From Candidatus Aminicenantota bacterium (GTDB lineage: Bacteria > Acidobacteriota > Aminicenantia > Aminicenantales > Saccharicenantaceae): a DNA stretch of 64,000 bases. Shown here piece by piece: positions 1-7,378 of the stretch (position 1 is the stretch's first letter; every line of letters starts with the position of its first letter). Where the stretch lies: positions 1 to 64,000 of the forward strand of contig JACIYI010000015.1 of the NCBI GenBank assembly GCA_014360005.1. Reading direction: 5' to 3'. The notes under the pieces were generated by a model, which saw only the letters and a list, made by a program, of their open reading frames with translations, was not told the DNA's origin and made no database searches. Both the position numbers and the translations under genes were made by a program.

Positions 1-1
1 G

Positions 2-700
2 AAACCAGGGTTTTTAGAGATAGACCTGGTGGGACACGACGGTGGTAATGCTCAGGGGGAGTTCCTCTACAGCCTGAACGCCACCGATGTGGCCACCGGT
101 TGGGTAGAAACGGAGGCCTTACGTAATAGAGCTCAGGTCTGGGCCTTCCAGGCCCTGGAGAGGATAAAACAGAGGTTGCCTTTTCCCCTGCTGGGGATAG
201 ACTCAGATAACGATGGAGCCTTCATCAATGACCATCTCATCAGGTACTGTCAGGAAAACCACTTAACCTTTACCCGCAGTCGCCCTTACAAGAAGAATGA
301 TAATTGCTATGTGGAACAGAAGAACTACTCGGTGGTTCGTCGCCTGGTGGGTTATCTCAGGTACGATACGAAAGAAGAACAAAAGCTATTAGAACAGATT
401 TACATGCTCTCCAGGTTGTATTATAACTTCTTCCAGCCTAGCATGAAGCTAGTGAGTAAAGAGAGAATAGGCAGCCGGGTGACAAAAAGGCATGATCTGC
501 CTAAAACGCCTTACCAGAGATTATTAGAATCACCGGGGATAGGTCCGGAACAGAAGAATCACCTTAGCCAAATTTACCAGGAGCTAAATGTGGTAAAGTT
601 AAAAACAGAGATAGATAGGTTAAAAAACAGGCTTTGGCGGCTACAAAAAACAAAGAAAAACTGCACAAATTTTCGTATAGATTCTTACGTGAGGCAATGA
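2..700 (+). CDS. DDE transposase (integrase core), 5' truncated by the window edge
   Basis: The frame is open from the first bases of the window, so the start lies upstream; the GTG at 29 is internal. An integrase/RNase H-like fold is indicated by the three acidic positions of a DDE catalytic triad: the Asp in EIDLVGHDGG at the left edge, the Asp-rich GIDSDNDGAF, and the Glu in NCYVEQKN. The C-terminal third is basic and coiled-coil-like, as in IS481/IS3-type transposases. It would cut and join DNA ends during IS transposition. The IS family cannot be fixed without the N-terminal HTH region. It is presumably expressed from the missing IS promoter. Confidence 0.75.
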   Translation, partial: KPGFLEIDLVGHDGGNAQGEFLYSLNATDVATGWVETEALRNRAQVWAFQALERIKQRLPFPLLGIDSDNDGAFINDHLIRYCQENHLTFTRSRPYKKNDNCYVEQKNYSVVRRLVGYLRYDTKEEQKLLEQIYMLSRLYYNFFQPSMKLVSKERIGSRVTKRHDLPKTPYQRLLESPGIGPEQKNHLSQIYQELNVVKLKTEIDRLKNRLWRLQKTKKNCTNFRIDSYVRQ

Positions 701-733
701 ATATGCTCTCATATAGATTCTTAGATGAGGCAA
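676..733 (+). repeat. Pair of 22-bp direct repeats at the IS right end
   Basis: Two copies (676-697 and 712-733) differ at only two adjacent bases (CG versus GA) and start 36 bp apart. The first copy overlaps the last codons of the transposase. Such subterminal repeats could be transposase binding sites; this role is inferred. Confidence 0.6.
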
Positions 734-780
734 CAGGGAGAATTATCTGGCTCAATTTAGAATGCAAAGCTTGTAGCGAC

Positions 781-939
781 CAACTTTATCTTAATCTTAT
801 TACTTTTCGTGGGGAAACTAATAGATTTATTCGCAGGGGCCGGGTCTACCTGGATGGACAGCGGGTAGAGAGCCTCAAACCCTGGATTGATGGAACGAAA
901 GAAGACCAAGTCTTAAAAATCGGAAAGTCCAAATTCTAA
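781..939 (+). pseudogene. S4-domain fragment resembling the C-terminus of tyrosyl-tRNA synthetase
   Basis: This is a 52-residue open stretch ending in a stop at 939. The core RRGRVYLDGQRV and the tail DQVLKIGKSKF match the S4 RNA-binding domain that closes bacterial TyrS proteins, where it contacts tRNA-Tyr. No catalytic Rossmann domain precedes it; instead the IS ends about 40 bp upstream. The simplest reading is that the IS landed in, or next to, a tyrS gene and only its 3' end remains here. The open frame can be extended back to 634 only by running through IS sequence, so no true start exists. Another S4 protein is possible. Confidence 0.5.
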
Positions 940-1048
940 CCACTGCGGCTTTTAATTCGGTGATTCAGCTGATTAAATCGTCCGGCACTAAACCATCTCA
1001 TCCAGGAATCATACTCACAATCTGCTCCAGATAGCAGCTTTGGTTTTT

Positions 1049-2224
1049 TCAATCCCAGACTCTTGAATATTTGGCGCCGTTGCCGGTATTGAATAAAACC
1101 ACCGACTCCCCTTCTTTTATCCAGCCATCACGCTTCAAGTGGAGAAAAGCAGCCAGGGTGGCACCCCCTTCTGGTGCCGGCCAGATACCGGTGGTTTTTC
1201 CCAGAAGGTAGGTGGCCTGAAGGATCTCACTATCAGGTACAGCCACCGCCGTCCCCCGGCTTTCGCGCAGGGCTCTCAATATCAGGAAATCTCCAATGGC
1301 CGCCGGCACCCGCAGACCGTCGGCAATGGTCCTGGCGTGCGGCCAGGGTTCAGCAAATTCTTTGCCTTCGTGAAAGGCTTTGACCATGGGAGCGCAGCCA
1401 TCGGATTGCACCGTGACCAGCCGCGGCCGTTTGGAACCCACCCAGCCCAGCTTTTCCATCTCCTCAAAAGCCTTCCACATCCCGACCAGACCGGTGCCGC
1501 CGCCCGTGGGATAAATGATGACATCGGGAAGGGTCCAGCCTAACTGCTCAGCCAGCTCGTAGCCCATGGTCTTTTTGCCCTCAATCCGGTACGGCTCCTT
1601 TAGCGTGGATACATCGAATCGGCTGTATTTTTCCAGGTCAGCCCGGGCCGCTTTTCCGCAATCAGTAATAAGTCCATCCACAAGATGGACAGAAGCCCCG
1701 AGTACCCGGCATTCATTGACAAACGGTTTTGGCACATCAGCCGGCATATAAACATGGGCTTCCAGCCCGGCCAGAGCAGCATAGGCGCTCATGGCGCAGG
1801 CCGCATTGCCGGCTGAGGGGATGGAAACCGCTTTGACCCCGAGTTCCAGAGCTCTGGAAACGGCCATACACAGCCCGCGAGCTTTGAAGGAACCGGTGGG
1901 ATTGAGGCCTTCATCTTTTACGTAAACCGAGCTGTGGCCCAACTCTTTTTCCAGCCGCGCAGCCCTGAGGAGCAGAGTAAATCCTTCTCCAAGAGAGAGC
2001 TTATAAGTGTCGTCCCTGATGGGAAGCAACTCTCTGTAGCGCCAGAGAGTAGGCTCCCGGGTTATAAGGTCCTGAGGCCCCACCGCCCGGCTGGCTTCTT
2101 CCAGGTTATAACGAGCCAGAAGCGGTTTGCCGCACTTCGGGCAGAGGTTCCAGAGTTTATCCGGGTCTAATTTTTCCCCGCAATACCCGCACTCCAGGTG
2201 AGTTAAAAAACTTCTCGTCAGCAT
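1049..2224 (-). CDS. thrC: Threonine synthase
   Basis: This PLP-dependent enzyme converts O-phosphohomoserine to threonine. The 391-residue protein has the fold-type II layout. An N-terminal zinc-ribbon-like segment with Cys12, Cys15, Cys28 and Cys31 is typical of the archaeal/plant-like class. The PLP lysine is in NPTGSFKARG (Lys114), and a glycine-rich phosphate-binding stretch PTGGGTGLVG follows. The length fits the family. The start ATG at 2224 gives SFLTHLECGYCG, the usual N-terminus. It stands alone, divergent from the serine hydrolase at 2402. Other threonine-pathway genes are not in the window. Confidence 0.9.
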   Translation of the reverse strand: MLTRSFLTHLECGYCGEKLDPDKLWNLCPKCGKPLLARYNLEEASRAVGPQDLITREPTLWRYRELLPIRDDTYKLSLGEGFTLLLRAARLEKELGHSSVYVKDEGLNPTGSFKARGLCMAVSRALELGVKAVSIPSAGNAACAMSAYAALAGLEAHVYMPADVPKPFVNECRVLGASVHLVDGLITDCGKAARADLEKYSRFDVSTLKEPYRIEGKKTMGYELAEQLGWTLPDVIIYPTGGGTGLVGMWKAFEEMEKLGWVGSKRPRLVTVQSDGCAPMVKAFHEGKEFAEPWPHARTIADGLRVPAAIGDFLILRALRESRGTAVAVPDSEILQATYLLGKTTGIWPAPEGGATLAAFLHLKRDGWIKEGESVVLFNTGNGAKYSRVWD

Positions 2225-2401
2225 GAAAAAAATTTATCAATTTCAGGGCCCGGCTTCAATAAATTTTTTCTAGATTATAAAAACCCCGGGCTAAGTGGAA
2301 TGATTGCTCCAGAGAGCTTAACCAAAAACCAAAGTTATTTAAAAAAAATCAGGTCTATAGTTTAATAGAAAAAGCCCAATATCAGACCAAAGGAGGCTAA
2401 G

Positions 2402-3871
2402 ATGTTAAAAAGATACAACCACAGAATAATTGTGATCCTGGTCGTGTTGCTTTTCACGGGTCTTGTCCTCCAGATTCAATCGGAGGAGAAAAAGCAGGAG
2501 AAAGCCAATTATTCTGAAGCTTTCCGGGTGATAGAAACCTGGCTGGAGGCCCAGCGCGATTATGAGAGGCTTCCCGGGGTGTCGGTGGCAGTGGTTGAAG
2601 ACCAGGATACAATCTTTTCCAGCGCCTACGGTTTTGCCGATTTAGAGAAGAAGGTTAAATCGACGCCAGAAACTATTTACAGCATCTGCTCAATTTCTAA
2701 ACTTTTTACTTCCGTGGCCATAATGAAGCTGCGGGATGAAGGTAAATTAAGACTGGATGACCTGGTCAGCGACCACCTGCCCTGGTTTAACATCCAGCAG
2801 CAATACCCCGACAGCGGCCCGATTACCATCCGTTCCTTGCTCACCCATTCTTCAGGCCTTCCCCGCGAATCGGATTTTCCCTACTGGAGCCGGCCGGACT
2901 TTCATTTTCCTTCAAGAGAAGAACTTAAAGCCAAGCTCGGAAATCAGAAAACCCTCTACCCGCCTTCCACCTATTTTCAGTACAGCAACCTGGGGCTTTC
3001 CCTCCTTGGTGAAATTGTGGCTGAGGTTTCCGGCCAATCCTACGACGAGTATGTAACAGAAAAAATCCTCAAGCCTCTCGGGATGAAAGACACCCGGCCT
3101 TTCCTGCCGCAGGCTCTCTGGCGGGGCCAACTGGCTAAGGGTTACAGCTCGCTGACCCGGAATGGCACCAGAGAAATGCTCCCATTCTTTCAGGCTGAGG
3201 GCATCAAGCCGGCTGCCGGTTTTTCCTCCACCGTTTTGGACCTGGCCAGGTTTGCCAGCTGGCAATTCCGGTTGTTAGCTAAGGGAGGGGAAGAAATAAT
3301 TAAAGCTTATACCCTTCGTGAAATGCAGCGCGTCCACTGGACAGACCGCAACTGGAAAACTACCTGGGGACTTGGCTTTTCTGTCTATCAACTTGATGGA
3401 ACTACCATAGTCGGACACGGTGGCTCCTGTCCTGGCTACAGAAGTACCTTGATGATGGACCCGGTTAAAAAGCAGGCCTTTATCGTCATGATCAATGCCT
3501 CCGGCACTCAACCTGATAAATATGCCCGGGGAATTAGAGCAATCCTTAAGAAAGCCACCTCAACCAAAGAAGCAGAAAAAACTACCGGGGTAAATCTTGA
3601 GGACTATGCCGGTCTGTATGATAGCCAGCCGTGGTGGGGCGAGATGGCCGTCCTGCCCTGGAAAGGTTATCTGGTGATGTTCGCCCTTCCTTCAGACAAC
3701 CCGGCCGAAGATTTCACTCTTCTCAAGCATATAGAAGCTGATACCTTCAAGCGGGTCCGAGACGACGAAACACTCGGGGAAGAAGTGATTTTTGAAAGGG
3801 ACAAGACGGGTAAAGTTTTCAGGATGGTGCGTCACAGCAACTACTACCCGAAGATAAGACCGGTAAAATGA
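2402..3871 (+). CDS. Serine hydrolase, class C beta-lactamase / esterase family
   Basis: This 489-residue protein has an N-terminal hydrophobic segment (residues 8-25) that acts as a signal peptide or membrane anchor, so it probably works in the periplasm. The beta-lactamase/transpeptidase-like domain shows the SxxK nucleophile motif S97-I-S-K100, the YSN motif (Tyr194-Ser195-Asn196) and a GHGG box for the third motif. About 100 C-terminal residues form an extra domain often found in this family. The substrate (peptidoglycan peptide, D-amino-acid peptide or ester) cannot be told from sequence. A good ribosome site (AAGGAGG, about 2391-2397) precedes the ATG. It appears monocistronic. Confidence 0.85.
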   Translation: MLKRYNHRIIVILVVLLFTGLVLQIQSEEKKQEKANYSEAFRVIETWLEAQRDYERLPGVSVAVVEDQDTIFSSAYGFADLEKKVKSTPETIYSICSISKLFTSVAIMKLRDEGKLRLDDLVSDHLPWFNIQQQYPDSGPITIRSLLTHSSGLPRESDFPYWSRPDFHFPSREELKAKLGNQKTLYPPSTYFQYSNLGLSLLGEIVAEVSGQSYDEYVTEKILKPLGMKDTRPFLPQALWRGQLAKGYSSLTRNGTREMLPFFQAEGIKPAAGFSSTVLDLARFASWQFRLLAKGGEEIIKAYTLREMQRVHWTDRNWKTTWGLGFSVYQLDGTTIVGHGGSCPGYRSTLMMDPVKKQAFIVMINASGTQPDKYARGIRAILKKATSTKEAEKTTGVNLEDYAGLYDSQPWWGEMAVLPWKGYLVMFALPSDNPAEDFTLLKHIEADTFKRVRDDETLGEEVIFERDKTGKVFRMVRHSNYYPKIRPVK

Positions 3872-3925
3872 AAACCGGCTTGACCAGCATCTGAAATATT
3901 AAAGCTTAATTCCAGGGCTCCTCTG

Positions 3926-3955
3926 CCCGGACCGAAGCTCCGGGATTAATTTTCA
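3926..3955 (+). terminator. Weak rho-independent terminator-like hairpin
   Basis: A 6-bp GC-rich stem, CCCGGA (3926-3931) with TCCGGG (3939-3944), is followed by an AT-rich run containing TTTT. It lies 55 bp after the serine hydrolase stop. The T run is short and interrupted, so the call is tentative. Confidence 0.3.
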
Positions 3956-4083
3956 ACGGACTTCAGGCGTTGGCTCTTGTTTTGGGAAACGCAGATGGGC
4001 AAAAATAAATTCTTAGTAGGCAAAAAGCCCCCAAACTAAAAGGGACTATGAGTGCTTAGGACCGGGCTTAATTTATCCAGAAA

Positions 4084-4422
4084 TCAGCAGGTCAGATGAA
4101 AGGCGCCGGCTTTTTTGCGGCCAGAGATGGAATTAAATATTTCCACTGCCTCGGCTGTCGGCTTCCAGATAACCTCTATCCCCTGCTCTTCCAGAAACCT
4201 CTCCGTCTCATAGGGGACATCCATGGCTCCGTAAGCACCAGTCCCGATGACCAGTATTTCAGGTTTTCGCTCAACCACAACCTTAAGGTCCTCCGGACAA
4301 AGAGAATGTCCTTCCTGCCTCCACCAGTTGGGGAAAATTTCCTCTCCGATGATGATAAGGTCGGCCGTGTACAGCTCACCCCCGACCGTCATCCGGCCAA
4401 AAGCATAGCTTTCAATCAGCAT
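4084..4422 (-). CDS. Mth938-like (AAMDC/DUF498 family) protein
   Basis: The 112-residue protein matches the Mth938-like fold across its whole length: an N-terminal SYAFGRMTVGGELYTADLII, a central LVIGTGAYG loop and a C-terminal helix with AVEIFN. Homologues are widespread in bacteria, archaea and eukaryotes. Their biochemical role is not settled. The protein is soluble, with no signal peptide. The next plus-strand gene is divergent across a 318-bp AT-rich gap. The family call is firm, the function open. Confidence 0.8.
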   Translation of the reverse strand: MLIESYAFGRMTVGGELYTADLIIIGEEIFPNWWRQEGHSLCPEDLKVVVERKPEILVIGTGAYGAMDVPYETERFLEEQGIEVIWKPTAEAVEIFNSISGRKKAGAFHLTC

Positions 4423-4740
4423 GGCATCATCTGCCCATCTTTATTTCATTATCTTCTTTTTAATTTTATATCCAGACCCCGTTTTCTTACAAACTGATGG
4501 CAAATCGCAGTTGAAAATCCTTTAGGATAATCAGCTTACGAGCAGGAAAATTCTGTATTTATTTGTCTCCAGTGCCAAGTATCTAAGCTCCTGAATTATA
4601 GAAAGGGTCAAGACTAAAAATTTTTTTATTGATAAAAAATCACTTTTATCTTACACATCAAATGTACTATAATAATTTAGAGCGACCAAGCCTCATATTT
4701 TTTACTGATATAAATTTATTAACTAAATTAAGGAGGAAGG
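4423..4740. other. Divergent intergenic region, AT-rich
   Basis: This 318-bp region separates the minus-strand Mth938-like gene from the plus-strand coiled-coil lipoprotein gene. It carries a TATAAT box at 4668-4673 and a strong Shine-Dalgarno AAGGAGGAAGG just before 4741. No further gene or hairpin was recognised. Confidence 0.5.
4645..4673 (+). promoter_or_regulatory. Promoter-like sequence for the coiled-coil lipoprotein gene
   Basis: A perfect -10 TATAAT (4668-4673) is preceded at 17 bp by a poor -35 (TTTATC, 3 of 6 matches). It lies about 68 bp before the ATG at 4741. The surroundings are very AT-rich, so chance matches are possible. Confidence 0.35.
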
Positions 4741-5385
4741 ATGAAAAGGAACGTCTTCACCACATTCTTACCCGCCATTGTGTTAATCTTAATCTTTCTG
4801 GCCACAGGTTGCTCACAGGCCACCAAGAAGCGCCTGGTAACCGTAGAAGACGAGCTTTCCAAGGTTCAGGCTCAGGTCTCTACCCTGCAGAACGAAAAGG
4901 CTCAGCTGGAACAATCCCTGGCTGATACCAAAAAGGCCCTGGAAGAAGCAAAGGCTGAAAATTCCAGGCTCAAGGGAGAACTGGACGCCCTAAAAACTAA
5001 AATTGCCGACCTGGAAAAAGAGAAAAACGACCTGATAGCTGCCAGTGAGAAGGCTCAGGGCGAATCATCCAAGCGGATCAGGGCCCTTAACAATATAATT
5101 GCCAGGCTGAGGGCTGACGTCAAGCAAAAAGAAGCTGAGATAGAGGGTAAAAATACGGAGATAAACACCTTAAAAGAGAGCGAAGCCGCCCTGAAAAAAG
5201 CCGATGAAGAAAACAAAGCTAAAATTGCCTCGCTGAATAAAGATATGGCCGACCTTAACGAGAAGATGGAAAAGGAAATTGCCAGCAAGAAAAAGACTAT
5301 AACCATCCTGGCGATACTCCTGGCCGTAGCTGTTATTCTGGCCATCATAGGATTTGCCAGAAAAAGAAAGGTCGTCTCTGTCTGA
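4741..5385 (+). CDS. Coiled-coil lipoprotein with C-terminal transmembrane helix
   Basis: The 214-residue protein starts with a lipoprotein signal peptide ending in the lipobox LATGC (Cys24). Residues about 35-182 are a continuous charged heptad coiled coil rich in Glu, Lys, Ala and Leu. Residues about 185-207 form a second hydrophobic helix followed by a basic tail (RKRKV). An N-terminal lipid anchor plus a C-terminal membrane helix would give a protein fixed at both ends, or one bridging two membranes through a coiled coil of roughly 150 residues. No family name is recognised; the coiled coil makes homology weak. A strong ribosome site precedes the ATG. It appears monocistronic. Confidence 0.75.
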   Translation: MKRNVFTTFLPAIVLILIFLATGCSQATKKRLVTVEDELSKVQAQVSTLQNEKAQLEQSLADTKKALEEAKAENSRLKGELDALKTKIADLEKEKNDLIAASEKAQGESSKRIRALNNIIARLRADVKQKEAEIEGKNTEINTLKESEAALKKADEENKAKIASLNKDMADLNEKMEKEIASKKKTITILAILLAVAVILAIIGFARKRKVVSV

Positions 5386-5673
5386 GAAAGACGTATTAAA
5401 GCTTTTATTGGTAGAAATCTGAGGGGAGATCATATCTCCACGGATTGCTATGGCTTTAGTATAAGGGATCGCTCTATTCTAAGAAATATCTCGAATAAAA
5501 GCGGGTTGCTTTTCTTCTTGCGACTCAGGGCAGAGGCGCCAGGCTTTAAAACCTAATAAAAGAACAGGAAGACAGAAAAGCTAATAGTAATAAATGGCTA
5601 ATACTATGGCCTGAAATCATTTTTTTGTAAAACAAATCGCTGGAGTTCAGGACAGCGGCTCTGACCGTCATGC

Positions 5674-7218
5674 TCAGACAAAAAGGGTCGGGGGTTGCAT
5701 TTTGGGAAGGCGGCTGAAGAGCTTCCGGTAAAGCTCGGGATAAGCATCTTTTCCGCCCAGGAGACTGGCTGAGAGTGGAAAAGTCTTGCGGGCCAGAGCA
5801 GACATGGCTGTGCTCACCTGCCTTATTTCCCACTGAGCGGTAGCGTCTTCCCGAAGTCGCGAGAGATGATAAAGCTCGCGGACGTTGGCCTTGACCAGCA
5901 CCCGGCGGCGGTGGGCATTGGTCAGGATGTAATCCGCAGCCGGACCGACTTTTTCTTTAAGAAGCTTCCAGGTCTTCTCCGTCCTTTTGATCACTTCCAT
6001 AAATCTTTTCTGCTCTTTGATCTCTTTAATTGAGGGCGGAACAGTGACGCCAAGAGCCGGGTCATAAGGCTGAACAAGCAGAGTCATCATGCGGTGGCGT
6101 TTGAGCTGGGCAAAACAGGAAGCCGAAACGATGAGATCATAAGTCAGGTAAGCCAGCTCAAACTCCCTTGGCGGCGAGTCGTAAAACTCCATATGTTCAA
6201 AGATTTTTTTCACGAGCTCCAGCTTTTTCTTTGGGGACCAGCGTCTGACCTGTCTAAGGGCAGATTCAAAAGAGAGGCCGGTGGTGGAAAAGATTAGGCC
6301 AGCTAAAATCAGCTCGTCGCCGTGCTCTGAGGACTCGATAAGGCGCACCGCAGCCTGAGTTTTGCCTACGTCACTACCCTTTTGCGCCAATTTCTTTCGG
6401 CTGTCGCTTTGAGAAGCAATTTTTTCTTTGCCGACCAGAAGCCTCGTTGCCTCCTCACCCACTTCTGACATCATCTCTGCTTCATAGGGAGAAGGCTCGG
6501 TGAAAAGGATGATGGAAGGAGCAACTTTTTTAGCTAAATCATGGAGATTTCTTACAAGCTCCTGAATTTCGGCATTTTTTCGGGCGGCAAAGCGGCGAAT
6601 CATCAGCTCCAGATTTCGGGCGTTGACTGTCATCCCCAGCTGCCCCTTCGTAGCCAGGCTGACCACATAGCGGGCATCTTCTTTGGCCCAACCATCGAGG
6701 ACAGGATGGTTTTTGGGATTAGCTGCCTCTTTTTCGTACTTCTTAAAAATATGTTCCCTCAGCCGGTCATAAAAATAGCGGTAGGCCTGGTTCTGGGCTT
6801 CGATTGTCTCTTTAAAAACATCTTCCAGGCCAGCGCTCTTGATTTCTTCTGGCAGAACATAATCACCCTCCAGCGTGATGTAGCGCTGGGATTTTTCCGT
6901 GTAGGAACAGAGGCGGAAATGCTCCACTTCCTCAATGGCCAGACGGCTGAGCCCGATTAGATCGAAGTTGAAGACGGCATGCTCGGCTACCGAGTGATGC
7001 CCCATCTTGAATATTATATTCTGATTGGAGCGCCGGGCTCTTTCCACCTCAGCCCGGGCCACAGCCCGGAGCTCGTCTACCGGTCGCGGGTCACGGGAAA
7101 TGCGGGCATAGGCAGCCGAAATGGTCTCCGGCGTTATGTCCTGGCGGTCCGGTTCATGCTTTTTTAGTTGGTCTATGACTTCAGCGTCAAAATTATATCC
7201 TGCCAGTATGATTTTCAT
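5674..7218 (-). CDS. thyX: Tandem-domain flavin-dependent thymidylate synthase (ThyX-like)
   Basis: ThyX makes dTMP from dUMP with FAD, NADPH and methylenetetrahydrofolate. Normal ThyX proteins are about 220-270 residues; this one has 514 from the ATG at 7218 (an in-frame start at 7275 is less likely, since MKIILAGYNF begins the fold). Two ThyX-like halves are visible, each with the C-terminal signature: TVNARNLELMIRRFAARKNA in the first half, KANVRELYHLSRLREDATAQ in the second. The ThyX motif RHRxxSxxxxSxR is split: the first half keeps S-S-R (HFRLCSYTEKSQR, residues 100-112) but not RH; the second keeps RHR (374-376) but loses the serines. No thyA is seen in the window. Confidence 0.8.
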   Translation of the reverse strand: MKIILAGYNFDAEVIDQLKKHEPDRQDITPETISAAYARISRDPRPVDELRAVARAEVERARRSNQNIIFKMGHHSVAEHAVFNFDLIGLSRLAIEEVEHFRLCSYTEKSQRYITLEGDYVLPEEIKSAGLEDVFKETIEAQNQAYRYFYDRLREHIFKKYEKEAANPKNHPVLDGWAKEDARYVVSLATKGQLGMTVNARNLELMIRRFAARKNAEIQELVRNLHDLAKKVAPSIILFTEPSPYEAEMMSEVGEEATRLLVGKEKIASQSDSRKKLAQKGSDVGKTQAAVRLIESSEHGDELILAGLIFSTTGLSFESALRQVRRWSPKKKLELVKKIFEHMEFYDSPPREFELAYLTYDLIVSASCFAQLKRHRMMTLLVQPYDPALGVTVPPSIKEIKEQKRFMEVIKRTEKTWKLLKEKVGPAADYILTNAHRRRVLVKANVRELYHLSRLREDATAQWEIRQVSTAMSALARKTFPLSASLLGGKDAYPELYRKLFSRLPKMQPPTLFV

Positions 7219-7332
7219 GCCTTTAAGATAAAAGGAGCCCGCCCAATTGTCAATTGAAAACGGAGATTTATCCAACTCATTCTCGCCTTATTTTGTCGCC
7301 TCACTTTAGCCCCTAATCATTCCAATCTCAAT

Positions 7333-7361
7333 TTGTTAATCCCGCCACTCTGGTATAGAAT
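7333..7361 (+). promoter_or_regulatory. Probable polX promoter
   Basis: TTGTTA (7333-7338, 4 of 6 for -35) and TAGAAT (7356-7361, 5 of 6 for -10) are 17 bp apart and lie 18 bp before the polX ATG. The short leader leaves little room for a Shine-Dalgarno; only a weak AAGAGA is seen. The same TAGAAT -10 recurs at the hsdM promoter. Confidence 0.4.
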
Positions 7362-7378
7362 TTATTTAAGAGACAAAG

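Larger units (their letters stand above)
1..740 (+). mobile_element. Right end of a DDE (integrase-core) insertion sequence
   Basis: This is the 3' part of an insertion sequence whose left end lies outside the window. It holds a DDE transposase and, just after the stop region, two near-identical 22-bp direct repeats (676-697 and 712-733, two mismatches) that probably mark the IS end. The right boundary near 740 is inferred, because beyond it the reading frame turns into an unrelated S4-domain fragment. No terminal inverted repeat can be defined without the left end. Confidence 0.65.

Noticed and set aside
634..780. N-terminal part of a longer ORF leading into the S4 fragment
   Set aside because: It is translated IS end sequence in another frame, including the 22-bp repeats, so it is not a true protein start.
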